From Desulfotruncus arcticus DSM 17038 (GTDB lineage Bacteria; Bacillota; Desulfotomaculia; Desulfotomaculales; Desulfallaceae), in contig NZ_FOOX01000021.1 of NCBI RefSeq assembly GCF_900113335.1, positions 38,914-102,913 on the forward strand: a stretch of DNA of 64,000 bases, read 5' to 3'. Numbering within the stretch: position 1 is the stretch's first letter; every line of letters starts with the position of its first letter. The notes under the pieces are model-generated. The model ran no database searches, was not told the DNA's origin, and saw only the letters and a program-made list of their open reading frames with translations. Below are positions 26,173 through 34,413 of this stretch, one piece after another. Position numbers and translations under genes: made by a program.

Positions 26173-26976
26173 ATGGAAGCTATAAAAATGGAAGCTATAA
26201 AAATTAACGAAGGTGTTATGGTATTTTACTTGGAAGGAGAAGAGTACTCCATTACTTCAACTGCTTTATATAGGGGTAATAAAGCCATTTTATTTGATAC
26301 TATGGATAATGTTGAAAACTGCGGGCAAGTAAAAAGACATCTTCAGCAGCTTGGAATTACCCATTTTATAGTTGTAAATACCCATTGGCACTGGGACCAT
26401 GTAGGTGGTAATTCTTTATATCAAAATTGCACTATAATTGCCCATTCTCTGTGCAAAGCAGCAATGGAGAGGAATAAAAACGAGTTGGCAGAAAGATTTC
26501 CTGTTTTTCTCCCAAATTTAATTTTTGACGACAAGATTGTAATATATTTGGATCAGCTTAAAATTGAGTTGATTAACACTGTTATCCATAGCAGGGATTC
26601 TATTATCGGTTATATCCCTCAACTAAAATTGCTTATTGCCGGAGATACCCTTGAAGATCCCCTGCCTTTCATAGACGAGGTTGAAGATTTAAATGACCAT
26701 ATTCACAATATCGGCCAACTGAAAAAATTTGACCTTAAATGCATCATACCATCCCATGGCAATAAAAGAAGATATTGCGAGGGTGGCTATGATAAAACAT
26801 TGGTTAATGCAAATTACGCTTATCTATCCGGGATCATGTCCCGGGCAAAAAATAAAGATTTTCTTGATGACAGTATGAAGGACTATTATGGTTCATTGGA
26901 GGAAATGAGGGCAAGTTATAAAGATATACACCGTGCTAATCTTAATTTGGTCCGCAAGCATTTCGGTGAGCCTTAA
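26173..26976 (+). CDS. metallo-beta-lactamase-fold hydrolase
   Basis: A 267-residue protein with the binuclear metal motif NTHWHWDHVGG (HxHxDH), AGDTLEDP (bridging Asp) and a C-terminal PSHGNKRR histidine. The MBL superfamily includes hydrolases and flavo-oxidoreductases; the substrate cannot be named. The N-terminus contains a 12-base tandem duplication (MEAIKMEAIKI). Its stop codon overlaps that of the convergent histidine kinase gene by three bases. Confidence 0.85.
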   Translation: MEAIKMEAIKINEGVMVFYLEGEEYSITSTALYRGNKAILFDTMDNVENCGQVKRHLQQLGITHFIVVNTHWHWDHVGGNSLYQNCTIIAHSLCKAAMERNKNELAERFPVFLPNLIFDDKIVIYLDQLKIELINTVIHSRDSIIGYIPQLKLLIAGDTLEDPLPFIDEVEDLNDHIHNIGQLKKFDLKCIIPSHGNKRRYCEGGYDKTLVNANYAYLSGIMSRAKNKDFLDDSMKDYYGSLEEMRASYKDIHRANLNLVRKHFGEP

Positions 26977-28307
26977 TCTGCTGCCAGCGGTAGCCTGACA
27001 GTGGTGGATACTCCGTTTTGCTCATTTTGCAGGGTAATTTGCCCCCGGTACATTTTTACGATTCGATGGGCTATTGTAAGGCCTAATCCGTATTTGCCTT
27101 CCTGCCCTTTTTGGAAAGGCTGGAATATTTGATTCAAGATATTCGGCTCAATATTAGAGCCGTCATTCCAAAAATTTAGGACAACTTCTGTTTTGTTGCT
27201 ATTTATCTCCAGGCTAATTTTGATGCACGAAGCTGCATGGCTAATGTGATTCTCTAATAGGTTTTCCACCAGCACACGCAGTATTTCCTCATCACCTTCA
27301 ATAATCGCCGGCTGCAGGTCAAGTTTGCAGGTTATTTCCGGTCGCTGCAGGTATAACCGTTCAAAAATCTTTTCAACCAATTTATCCAGCTCAATTTTTT
27401 TCTGAACGGGACTTTGGGCTGCCAAGTAATCAAGGCGGGTTAGGTAAAGCAATTGCTTGATAAGCTTCTCCAGGCGTGCGCCTTCCTCGTCAATAACCTG
27501 AATACTGCCCTCTAAATTACCTTTGGGGTATACTCCGTCTTTAATGGCCTGGGCATAGCTGCGGATGACCATAACCGGTGTTTTCAGCTCATGAGAAATA
27601 TTCTGCAGCATTGATTGCTGTGCTTCATCCTGTTTGACAAGCTGTTGGCGCATAGTTTCAATAGAGCTTGCCAGTTGGCCTATTTCGTCCCCCTGTTTTA
27701 AATTTAATGGTTCATGCCAGTTGCGGTTGGCTAAGCGTTTGACATGCTGCTTCATTTGCACCAGGGGGCGGGTCAGGTAACGGGCAATATATAAAGAGGC
27801 GAACAAGCTGATAACCAGTGCAATTCCCGCAAATAACATAATATTAAATAAAAAGGTCTTTACAAATCGGTCTTCTTCGGATTTTCTTAGCAGGATAACC
27901 CGGTACAGATAATGCCCGTAAACAGTGTCTTTCCGAATTACATAACGAATTGGGGAGGGGCTGTCAATATTCTCATAATACTGCTGGGCGGCTTGTTGGG
28001 ATAAGGCATTTTGTATTATTTGTTGAAGCAGCGGCTTGGGGAATAAATCCATAACATTTGATGGAATTACGGTACCGTCTTCCAGCACATTGAACTCCCG
28101 AATATTTAATCCCCGGATAATTAAAGGAGGTATATACTGGTTTTGCATAGAAAAATGTTTCGGGGACGGCAGACGCGGTTCCATTAGGGTACTGGTAAAA
28201 AAGTTCCGAATTGAATAAGGCATAATAAATATTACTACCAGGTATAACAGCAAGCTGACTAAAGATAGTGCCAGCCAGATTTTTACTGTTAGAGAGATGT
28301 TTTTCAT
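26973..28307 (-). CDS. membrane sensor histidine kinase with HAMP domain
   Basis: A 444-residue protein. Two membrane helices (residues 8-30 and about 158-180) flank an extracytoplasmic sensor region. A HAMP linker, H-box ISHELKTPV, N-box VENLLENHISHA and G-box GKYGLGLTIAHRI follow. The start overlaps the response regulator stop (ATGA, 28304-28307), so the two form a coupled two-component system. The signal is unknown. No dedicated target gene is adjacent, though the MBL-fold gene is convergent with it. Confidence 0.92.
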   Translation of the reverse strand: MKNISLTVKIWLALSLVSLLLYLVVIFIMPYSIRNFFTSTLMEPRLPSPKHFSMQNQYIPPLIIRGLNIREFNVLEDGTVIPSNVMDLFPKPLLQQIIQNALSQQAAQQYYENIDSPSPIRYVIRKDTVYGHYLYRVILLRKSEEDRFVKTFLFNIMLFAGIALVISLFASLYIARYLTRPLVQMKQHVKRLANRNWHEPLNLKQGDEIGQLASSIETMRQQLVKQDEAQQSMLQNISHELKTPVMVIRSYAQAIKDGVYPKGNLEGSIQVIDEEGARLEKLIKQLLYLTRLDYLAAQSPVQKKIELDKLVEKIFERLYLQRPEITCKLDLQPAIIEGDEEILRVLVENLLENHISHAASCIKISLEINSNKTEVVLNFWNDGSNIEPNILNQIFQPFQKGQEGKYGLGLTIAHRIVKMYRGQITLQNEQNGVSTTVRLPLAAD

Positions 28308-28972
28308 TTGCCTACCATCCTGTATCCAAAGCCATAGATTGTTTCAATACGGAGATCCTTCAATTTTTTTCTTAACCGGCGAACCAGGTCGTCAACGGAA
28401 CGGTCGGTGCCGACATAATCATCACCCCAGATATTGCCAATTATTTGTTCCCTGGATAAGGCTTGTCCCTTGTGCTGGCCAAACAATAAAGCCAATTCGT
28501 ATTCTTTTGACGTTAAATCAACTATGTCATGACCAATCTGGACAATACGCTTATCTTCGTGCAAAGTATATGGTCCAAGATTAATAACAGAAGTATCTTG
28601 GTCAGCTGATTTATAGACACGTTCTAAAAGCCGGTGAGTTCTAATAACCAGTTCACGGGGTAGGAAGGGCTTTGCCAGGTAATCGTCGCTTCCCATTTCT
28701 AAACCTTTAATTCTATCAAAGTCGGCATCGCGGGCAGATATAAATATTATCGGAATACCGGGAGAGTCTTCTTTGATGATGCGCAGCAGCTCGTAACCGT
28801 CAATATCGGGCAGCATAATATCCAAAATCCATAGATGCGGGTGTGCTCCCAATGCTTGCCGTGCAGATTTGCCATCATAAAAAGAGCTTACTTCCCAACC
28901 TTCTTTTTCTAAGTAAGATTTTAAGATTTGGTTTAAGTTTATTTCATCTTCTACCAGAAAAATACGAAACAT
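28304..28972 (-). CDS. OmpR/PhoB-family response regulator
   Basis: A 222-residue protein: receiver domain (FLVEDEINL, phospho-acceptor Asp in WILDIMLPDIDGYE, conserved Lys in YLAKPFLPRE) followed by a C-terminal winged helix (LTSKEYELALLFGQHKGQALSR..VDDLVRRLRKKL). It is the partner of the downstream kinase and is first in the operon. AGGAGG precedes ATG 28972. Confidence 0.93.
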   Translation of the reverse strand: MFRIFLVEDEINLNQILKSYLEKEGWEVSSFYDGKSARQALGAHPHLWILDIMLPDIDGYELLRIIKEDSPGIPIIFISARDADFDRIKGLEMGSDDYLAKPFLPRELVIRTHRLLERVYKSADQDTSVINLGPYTLHEDKRIVQIGHDIVDLTSKEYELALLFGQHKGQALSREQIIGNIWGDDYVGTDRSVDDLVRRLRKKLKDLRIETIYGFGYRMVGK

Positions 28973-29011
28973 TACTAAATCCTCCTTTTTCCTGGTTCTG
29001 TTTATCTTCGC

Positions 29012-29114
29012 ACAGCCTGTTAATCCCCGACCTCTTAGGTCGGGGATTAACAGGCTGTAAGCTCGAAATAAGTGCGACTAAGGTTCAGGTGGGGTCAAAA
29101 ACCCCACCTGAACC
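29012..29114. repeat. pair of perfect hairpins
   Basis: The first is a perfect 22-base-pair stem with a three-base loop (29012-29058), ending AGGCTGT. The second is GGTTCAGGTGGGGT-CAAAA-ACCCCACCTGAACC (29082-29114). They lie between the divergent response regulator gene and the downstream plus-strand genes and contain no ORF. They may form a structured repeat or bidirectional insulators; no family is recognised. Confidence 0.6.
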
Positions 29115-29179
29115 AAGTCTTCTTTATTATATCAAAAACCCGGGCTCCTTTACGCAAGAGGGGTGCTTGTTTTATAAAA

Positions 29180-29209
29180 GACCGAACTCTTTTGCTAGAG
29201 AGTCCGGTC
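29180..29209 (+). repeat. hairpin similar to the one at 34312
   Basis: GACCGAACTCT and AGAGAGTCCGGTC form an imperfect stem. A related sequence, ACCGGACTTTTCTTTGGCAG followed by GAGAGTCC, occurs at 34315-34342 before the amidase gene. The rest of the 28973-29436 gap contains no convincing gene. Confidence 0.4.
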
Positions 29210-29436
29210 CACAGGGGTATTTGAAAATGTTTTTGAAAGTCGCAATTGATAAAAAGTTGGTGGATATATTAATAATATATAAAGCAAATGCGGACAAAAT
29301 ATCAAAAATTTATGGGAAATTGTAAAATTTAAAATTGCCACGGGAATAGGTTAGTGTTAAAGATGTTTAAATGCATTGCCAACATAATCTGTTAATTGAT
29401 ATGATTAAAAGAAATGTTTGCTTAAGGGAGCGATTT

Positions 29437-29745
29437 ATGATGGAATGGGTAACGCTGCAGACTTTGTATGACTCTAAAGAGAAAGCGCTCAGAACCGCAA
29501 GTATTGTTGCAACTACAGAATCCAGATTGGTAAACCAACAACGTGGTCCCCAGTATGAAGTGGAGACCAGGGTAGAGCAGGTTGAAGACAAGTGGCAGGT
29601 GTCATGGCGTAAAGTATTCGCTGGCTTTAAAACCGGCTGTGATGGATGTCAATCCTGCCAAGCTAAATTACCTGTACAAAAGACGCAAGAACAAGACAGT
29701 GGCAAGGTTATACCCTTTAGAAAACCTTCTGCTAAAAATAAATAG
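29437..29745 (+). CDS. small protein with C-terminal CxxCxxC motif, unknown function
   Basis: A 102-residue soluble protein starting MMEWVTLQTLYDSKEKALR, with a basic C-terminal part containing GCDGCQSCQAK. The cysteine pattern could bind metal. AAGGGAG sits 7 bases before ATG 29437. It precedes the UbiD gene by 32 bases on the same strand, so co-transcription is likely. No family is recognised. Confidence 0.65.
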   Translation: MMEWVTLQTLYDSKEKALRTASIVATTESRLVNQQRGPQYEVETRVEQVEDKWQVSWRKVFAGFKTGCDGCQSCQAKLPVQKTQEQDSGKVIPFRKPSAKNK

Positions 29746-29777
29746 TTGATGTATTTGCCTTTACGAGGAGTAACGGG

Positions 29778-31610
29778 ATGCTATATAAAAGCATGAAAGA
29801 ATGTATTTTGGATCTTGAAAAGCACGGTCACCTGGTGCGGGTGCATGAGGAAGTCGACCCTGACCTGGAAATGGCTGAAATTCACCGCCGGGTGCATCAA
29901 GTCGGTGGGCCGGCCATATTATATGAACGTGTAAAGGGCAGCCCTTTCCCGGCAGTTTCTAATCTTTACGGGACTATGGACCGGGCCAGGTTCATCTTTC
30001 GATCAACCCTGAAAAAAGTGATGCAGTTCATGCAAATCCCGGCTGATCCGATGACAGTTGTGAAACAGCCCTGGGAATATACCGGATTGCCCATAACCGG
30101 TTTAAAAGCGCTGCCTAAGAAGGTCAGAAACGGGCCGGTGTTGGCCTGCGAAACAACAATAAGCCGGTTGCCCGGGATTAAGTGCTGGCCCGACGACGGT
30201 GGGCCGTTTATTTTGCTGCCCCAGGTCTATTCCGAAGACCCGGAGCAACTCGGCATTATGCGTTCTAATCTGGGTATGTACCGGGTTCAAATGGCTGGCA
30301 ATCAGTATATAAAAGACCAAGAGATCGGTCTGCATTACCAAATCCAAAGGGATATCGGCCTTCATCATGCCCATGCCCTTAAAAAGGATGAACCTCTAAA
30401 AGTCAGCATTTTCGTCGGTGGACCACCCGGTCACACCCTGGCGGCCATCATGCCCCTACCGGAACAATTGCCGGAAGTGGCTTTTGCAGGTATGCTGGCC
30501 GGGCATCGCTTCCGATATACCTATCGGAACGGATACGCTATTTCGACGGATGCCGACTTCTGCGTTACAGGTACCGTGACACCTGGAAAAACCAAGCCCG
30601 AAGGTCCCTTTGGCGATCATATGGGGTACTATTCTCTGCAGCATGAATTCCCCTACTTAAATGTAGAGCATGTTTATCACCGTAAAGACGCCGTCTGGCC
30701 CTTTACAGTGGTGGGAAGACCTCCCCAGGAAGACACTATCTTTGGAACTTTAATTCATGAAATCACTAAACCCGTGGTACCAACTTCCATCCCCGGTGTG
30801 GAAGCTATCCATGCGGTGGATGCGGCGGGCGTACATCCTTTGCTTCTGGCGGTGGGCCGGGAACAGTACGTTCCCTATGCACCCCGCGAACCACGGCAAA
30901 TTTTAACCCTGGCCAATGCTATCCTTGGCTTTGGCCAATGCTCCCTGGCTAAGTATCTATTTATTGCCGCCCTGGAAGACCGTTCTGATTTAGATGTGAA
31001 CGATGTCCAGGCTTACTTTACGCATGTTCTGGAACGGGTCGACTGGCGGCGGGATTTGCATTTTCAGACCCGGACCACCATTGATACCCTTGACTACTCG
31101 GGTACCGGCTTTAACCAGGGTTCCAAGCTGGTCGTGGCTGCGGCAGGTGAGCCCAAGCGAACCCTTGCCCGGGCTCTGGACCACCGGCTTAAATTGCCGG
31201 ATGGTTTTAATCGTCCGGCTTTAGCCTTACCCGGTGTGGTTGTAATCAGTGCACCGGCGTGCTTGGATGCTGAGACGAGTGAAAAAGATGTCCTGCTCCT
31301 GGCCGATTACCTGGGCCAGGCCGGTTATCCGGACGATATCGCTCTGGTGGTAATCACCGAAGACAGCGAATTTGCCACCCGTCATATTAACAATTTCCTG
31401 TGGGTTGCCTTTACCCGCTCCAACCCTTCTCATGACGTGTACGGGGTGGACAGCTTTATCGACCACAAACACTGGGGCTGCAGGGGACCGTTGATTATTG
31501 ACGCCCGGCTAAAACCCCACCATGCGCCGCCACTGATTGAATCCCCGGAAATCTCCCGGCGGGTAGACCGTCTCGGTGCAAAAGGCGGCAGTTTGCATGG
31601 GATTATCTAA
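29778..31610 (+). CDS. UbiD family decarboxylase
   Basis: A 610-residue protein with UbiD hallmarks: PAILYERVKG near the N-terminus, a prFMN/substrate region with KPEGPFGDHMGYY, and IPGVEAIHAVDAAGVHPLLLAVG. UbiD enzymes use prenylated FMN for reversible (de)carboxylation of aromatic or unsaturated acids. The length exceeds the roughly 490 residues of UbiD proper, fitting the longer branch that includes aromatic carboxylases of anaerobes. No UbiX prenyltransferase is in the window. A hairpin terminator follows. The substrate is unknown. Confidence 0.88.
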   Translation: MLYKSMKECILDLEKHGHLVRVHEEVDPDLEMAEIHRRVHQVGGPAILYERVKGSPFPAVSNLYGTMDRARFIFRSTLKKVMQFMQIPADPMTVVKQPWEYTGLPITGLKALPKKVRNGPVLACETTISRLPGIKCWPDDGGPFILLPQVYSEDPEQLGIMRSNLGMYRVQMAGNQYIKDQEIGLHYQIQRDIGLHHAHALKKDEPLKVSIFVGGPPGHTLAAIMPLPEQLPEVAFAGMLAGHRFRYTYRNGYAISTDADFCVTGTVTPGKTKPEGPFGDHMGYYSLQHEFPYLNVEHVYHRKDAVWPFTVVGRPPQEDTIFGTLIHEITKPVVPTSIPGVEAIHAVDAAGVHPLLLAVGREQYVPYAPREPRQILTLANAILGFGQCSLAKYLFIAALEDRSDLDVNDVQAYFTHVLERVDWRRDLHFQTRTTIDTLDYSGTGFNQGSKLVVAAAGEPKRTLARALDHRLKLPDGFNRPALALPGVVVISAPACLDAETSEKDVLLLADYLGQAGYPDDIALVVITEDSEFATRHINNFLWVAFTRSNPSHDVYGVDSFIDHKHWGCRGPLIIDARLKPHHAPPLIESPEISRRVDRLGAKGGSLHGII

Positions 31611-31647
31611 GCCAACCGGAGATTTAGCTGTATCAGCCTGAGAATAA

Positions 31648-31676
31648 AAATACTGGCGCATTAAACGCCAGTATTT
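31648..31676. terminator. terminator after UbiD gene
   Basis: AAATACTGGCG-7-CGCCAGTATTT perfect stem between convergent genes. Confidence 0.8.
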
Positions 31677-31682
31677 AAACTT

Positions 31683-32006
31683 TTATTTTTGACAATCGCA
31701 TTTGATATTCCCGGCAATAATTTCCTGCCAATCTCCAATTACATCATGAGTCCAGCAGTCATCTGCACCGGCCGCTTCCCGCATTACCAGGGCAAGAATA
31801 TAAGCAAGTTCCTGGACGGTTGCCCCGGCCTCCAGTGCGCCCTTGAAATGTTTTAAAACGCAGGGTTTGGATCTGGCTTTTACTGAGAGTGCAAAGCAGA
31901 TAAATTGATAGGTTTTTTCATCGATCATTCTTTTCTCAGCATATAATGAATCCATCTCATCAAGCTTTTGGGCAAATTCCGGGAAGAATTCAGCAAGCAT
32001 TCTCAT
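31683..32006 (-). CDS. carboxymuconolactone decarboxylase (AhpD-like) family protein
   Basis: A 107-residue helical protein with the CMD signature region SKPCVLKHFKGALEAGAT. Only the second cysteine of the AhpD CxxC is present (Ser in place of the first), so disulfide reductase activity is doubtful. A Cys-rich tail (KCDCQK) is notable. It is last in the operon arsR-permease-thioredoxin-CMD, suggesting a role in metalloid or organoarsenical stress (inference). Confidence 0.75.
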   Translation of the reverse strand: MRMLAEFFPEFAQKLDEMDSLYAEKRMIDEKTYQFICFALSVKARSKPCVLKHFKGALEAGATVQELAYILALVMREAAGADDCWTHDVIGDWQEIIAGNIKCDCQK

Positions 32007-32029
32007 GAATTAACGCTCCTTTTTTAATG

Positions 32030-32269
32030 TTATAGCTCCTGTTCGATAAATTTTTTTACGTCTGCTTTGCTTAATACCTTACCAGTTGATTTTATTTTAC
32101 CGTTAACAATCAACCCCGGTGTCAGCATAATGCCATGGCTGGCAATTTCTTTTAGGTCAGTAATTTTCTTTACCTCAGCAGCTATACCGGTTTCGTTCAA
32201 TACTTCTTTAACCAGCTTTTCCAATGTCTGACACTTGGGGCAGCCAGGTCCCAGTACTTTGATTTCCAT
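32030..32269 (-). CDS. small thioredoxin-like protein (redox-active disulfide protein)
   Basis: A 79-residue thioredoxin-fold protein, MEIKVLGPGCPKCQTL, with active site CPKC and cis-Pro region MLTPGLIVNG, the layout of MTH895-type small thioredoxins. ATG 32269 follows AGGAGGTG with good spacing. These genes often accompany ArsP/DUF318 permeases, as here. It probably keeps permease or arsenical thiols reduced. Confidence 0.87.
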   Translation of the reverse strand: MEIKVLGPGCPKCQTLEKLVKEVLNETGIAAEVKKITDLKEIASHGIMLTPGLIVNGKIKSTGKVLSKADVKKFIEQEL

Positions 32270-32310
32270 ATTGTACACCTCCTCTCAAGGAATGTTTATT
32301 AAACTATTAA

Positions 32311-33483
32311 CTAACCTGCAAATGTGCCGAAAATGAAACCTGACAATGTAGACATAACCACTACCAGTGATATATAGATTATCGTTTTCTTGGTACCCAT
32401 GATGCTCCTAATGGTAATCATACTGGGCAGGCTGAGTGCGGGGCCGGCCAGCAGCAGCGCCAGTGCCGGCCCTTTGCCCATACCGCTGCCGATCAATCCT
32501 TGCAAAATGGGCACCTCTGTTAAAGTGGCAAAATACATGAAAGCTCCCAGGATCGAAGCCAGGAAATTGGCACCCAAAGAATTACCTCCCACCCAGGTGG
32601 ACACATAGGAGTTGGGGATAATACCGGCATCCAGGCCGGGCCTGCCCATTAAAAACCCTGCTACCAGCACTCCGCCCAGCAGCAGCGGGAATATTTGCTT
32701 AACAAAACCCCAGGTTGAATCTGTCCATGTCACCAGTTCTTCTTTGTTAAACCATAGTTTAATAATTATACCTAATATAACCAGCAACATTGCTGCAATG
32801 TACCAGTGAATATCATAAACCGCATTGAAAAATCCAACCGGTTGGGCCGGTTTGCCCCAGGCTGCAAAAATTAAAAGTAATATCATCGTGCCAAAAAACA
32901 CTGAGTACTGCCAGAGCGCCCGGCTGTCACCTTCATCATCAGGTAATACCAGGGATGCTTGTTCTTTTTCCTTTTCTTCTTTAAGAAACAGAAAGTGCAT
33001 AATTAGTCCAATGACAATCGAAAAGAAAACTGCTCCCACAGCTCTTGCTATGCCCAGATCGGGTCCCAGTATCCTGGCGGTAAGAATTATGGCCAATACG
33101 TTAATAGCCGGCCCTGAATACAGGAAGGCGGTAGCAGGGCCAATACCGGCGCCGCGAGTATAGATACCGGCAAACAGGGGCAGTACGGTGCAGGAGCACA
33201 CGGCAAGAACACTGCCTGATACGGAGGCCACTCCATAGGACAAAATTTTATTTGCCCCGGCCCCAAAATATTTTAATACTGATGTCTGAGATATAAAAAC
33301 TGCTATAGCTCCGGCTATAAAAAATGCAGGAATTAAGCAAGCCAGCACGTGTTTTTGAGAGTAATCCTGCAGCATAAAAAAAGCTTCCAGTATAGCTGAC
33401 TGCACTCTTGGATTACTTAACGGAATATAAAAGGCAATCAAAAAAATAGCTATCATGGTAATGAGTTTTTTTCGTTCACTCAT
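32311..33483 (-). CDS. ArsP/DUF318-type permease
   Basis: A 390-residue membrane protein with about ten helices and the conserved motif VCSCTVLPLFAGIYTRGAGIGPATAFLYSGPAINVLAI (quoted here in part; the CSC at about residue 100 is the key feature). PF03773 proteins export trivalent organoarsenicals such as methylarsenite, or act with unknown substrates. A central loop (LKEEKEKEQ) separates two halves of similar layout. It is second in an operon headed by an ArsR regulator. An arsenite methyltransferase gene 3.3 kb away could supply its substrate. Confidence 0.85.
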   Translation of the reverse strand: MSERKKLITMIAIFLIAFYIPLSNPRVQSAILEAFFMLQDYSQKHVLACLIPAFFIAGAIAVFISQTSVLKYFGAGANKILSYGVASVSGSVLAVCSCTVLPLFAGIYTRGAGIGPATAFLYSGPAINVLAIILTARILGPDLGIARAVGAVFFSIVIGLIMHFLFLKEEKEKEQASLVLPDDEGDSRALWQYSVFFGTMILLLIFAAWGKPAQPVGFFNAVYDIHWYIAAMLLVILGIIIKLWFNKEELVTWTDSTWGFVKQIFPLLLGGVLVAGFLMGRPGLDAGIIPNSYVSTWVGGNSLGANFLASILGAFMYFATLTEVPILQGLIGSGMGKGPALALLLAGPALSLPSMITIRSIMGTKKTIIYISLVVVMSTLSGFIFGTFAG

Positions 33484-33525
33484 TATTTCATCTTCTTTCT
33501 GTGGGAAATTTAAATGTCATTTCTT

Positions 33526-33918
33526 TTAACATGGATCACTTATTGAAGTCTTAACACCTTTTGTTTTTAAAGCGTCACACAAACAAGGCTCTGTTCTAAT
33601 TAAGGACGGAGTAACGCCCCGGCCTAAATTGTTTTGTACTTCTTCAAAAAAAGTTTTTAAGTCTTGTGTGCAAATGTTGAAATTCTCTTTGTTAATTGTA
33701 TATAGGATCCATTTGCCTTCCCGGTTGTCCTGGATTAAGCCCGCCTGCTTGAGCAGCTTTAAGTGGTGAGATACAGCAGGTTGGGATAAATTCAAAGCTG
33801 CTATAAGTTCACATACCGCCATTTCTTGCTTAGATAAAAGTAAAATAATTTTTAGGCGGGTACCATCAGCGAGAACTTTAAGAATTTCTATATTTCGATT
33901 TATTTTCAACACCTCCAT
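33526..33918 (-). CDS. ArsR-family transcriptional repressor
   Basis: A 130-residue winged-helix protein (LADGTRLKIILLL, QPAVSHHLKLLKQAGL). Helix alpha-3 has a single Cys (EMAVCELI); further cysteines are at the C-terminus (EPCLCDALK, DPC), which may form an alternative As(III) site. The start is uncertain: ATG 33918 lies just before GGAGGTG, so a TTG at 33909 is possible. It heads the operon with the permease, thioredoxin and CMD genes. Confidence 0.85.
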   Translation of the reverse strand: MEVLKINRNIEILKVLADGTRLKIILLLSKQEMAVCELIAALNLSQPAVSHHLKLLKQAGLIQDNREGKWILYTINKENFNICTQDLKTFFEEVQNNLGRGVTPSLIRTEPCLCDALKTKGVKTSISDPC

Positions 33919-33919
33919 T

Positions 33920-33949
33920 CATATAAACATATTTAAATTTATTTATATG
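33920..33949 (-). promoter_or_regulatory. candidate ArsR operator
   Basis: Inverted repeat CATATAAA-14-TTTATATG directly upstream of the arsR start. The AT-rich dyad is typical for ArsR sites. Confidence 0.5.
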
Positions 33950-34139
33950 ATAGTTCTGATCAGATGGTTTGTCAATCATGTAATATGTTCCATTTTCCAG
34001 CAGTTGTCTCCCCATATTGGTCAGGTCAGGCAAGCAGTAAAGGTGGAGGTTAGTTTCTAAATACAGTTTTTTTTACAATTTCCCACAATATATTGATAAT
34101 TTCTCCACAATTATATAGTACAATATATCATGATAGGTT

Positions 34140-34345
34140 ATTGTTTGCATTCAACCCAAGAAGAAAATAAATCTCGGGAAGAGGATGGGTAGTACAATTC
34201 TAAAGAGGGGGAGATGCCAACTTCTCGTAGCATTAAAAAGCCGGAAAGAGAACAATGCAATTAGAAAAACCAACAATTTTCACTAGATTGTTGTAAGCAT
34301 ATAAATCCCCAAGGACCGGACTTTTCTTTGGCAGGAGAGTCCGTC
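34140..34345 (+). promoter_or_regulatory. structured leader of the amidase gene, attenuator-like
   Basis: The 34000-34413 gap has no gene. It contains a G-rich GAGGGGGAGATGCCAAC block (34205-34221), TTGTT/AACAA pairings around 34270-34292, and a hairpin (CGGACTTTTCT / AGAGTCCG) followed by TCTTTTG near 34317-34348. A hairpin plus T-run so close before the coding region suggests transcription attenuation. The riboswitch class, if any, is not recognised. Confidence 0.4.
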
Positions 34346-34413
34346 TTTTGTATTTCACCAATCGAGCTATGGAAGATTTACTTAAGTATTACATTAGTTG
34401 GAGGTTAAAAAGT

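Noticed and set aside
29221..29325. 34-codon frame MKMFLKVAIDKKL..
   Set aside because: Too short, no good ribosome binding site and no family; not supported as a gene.
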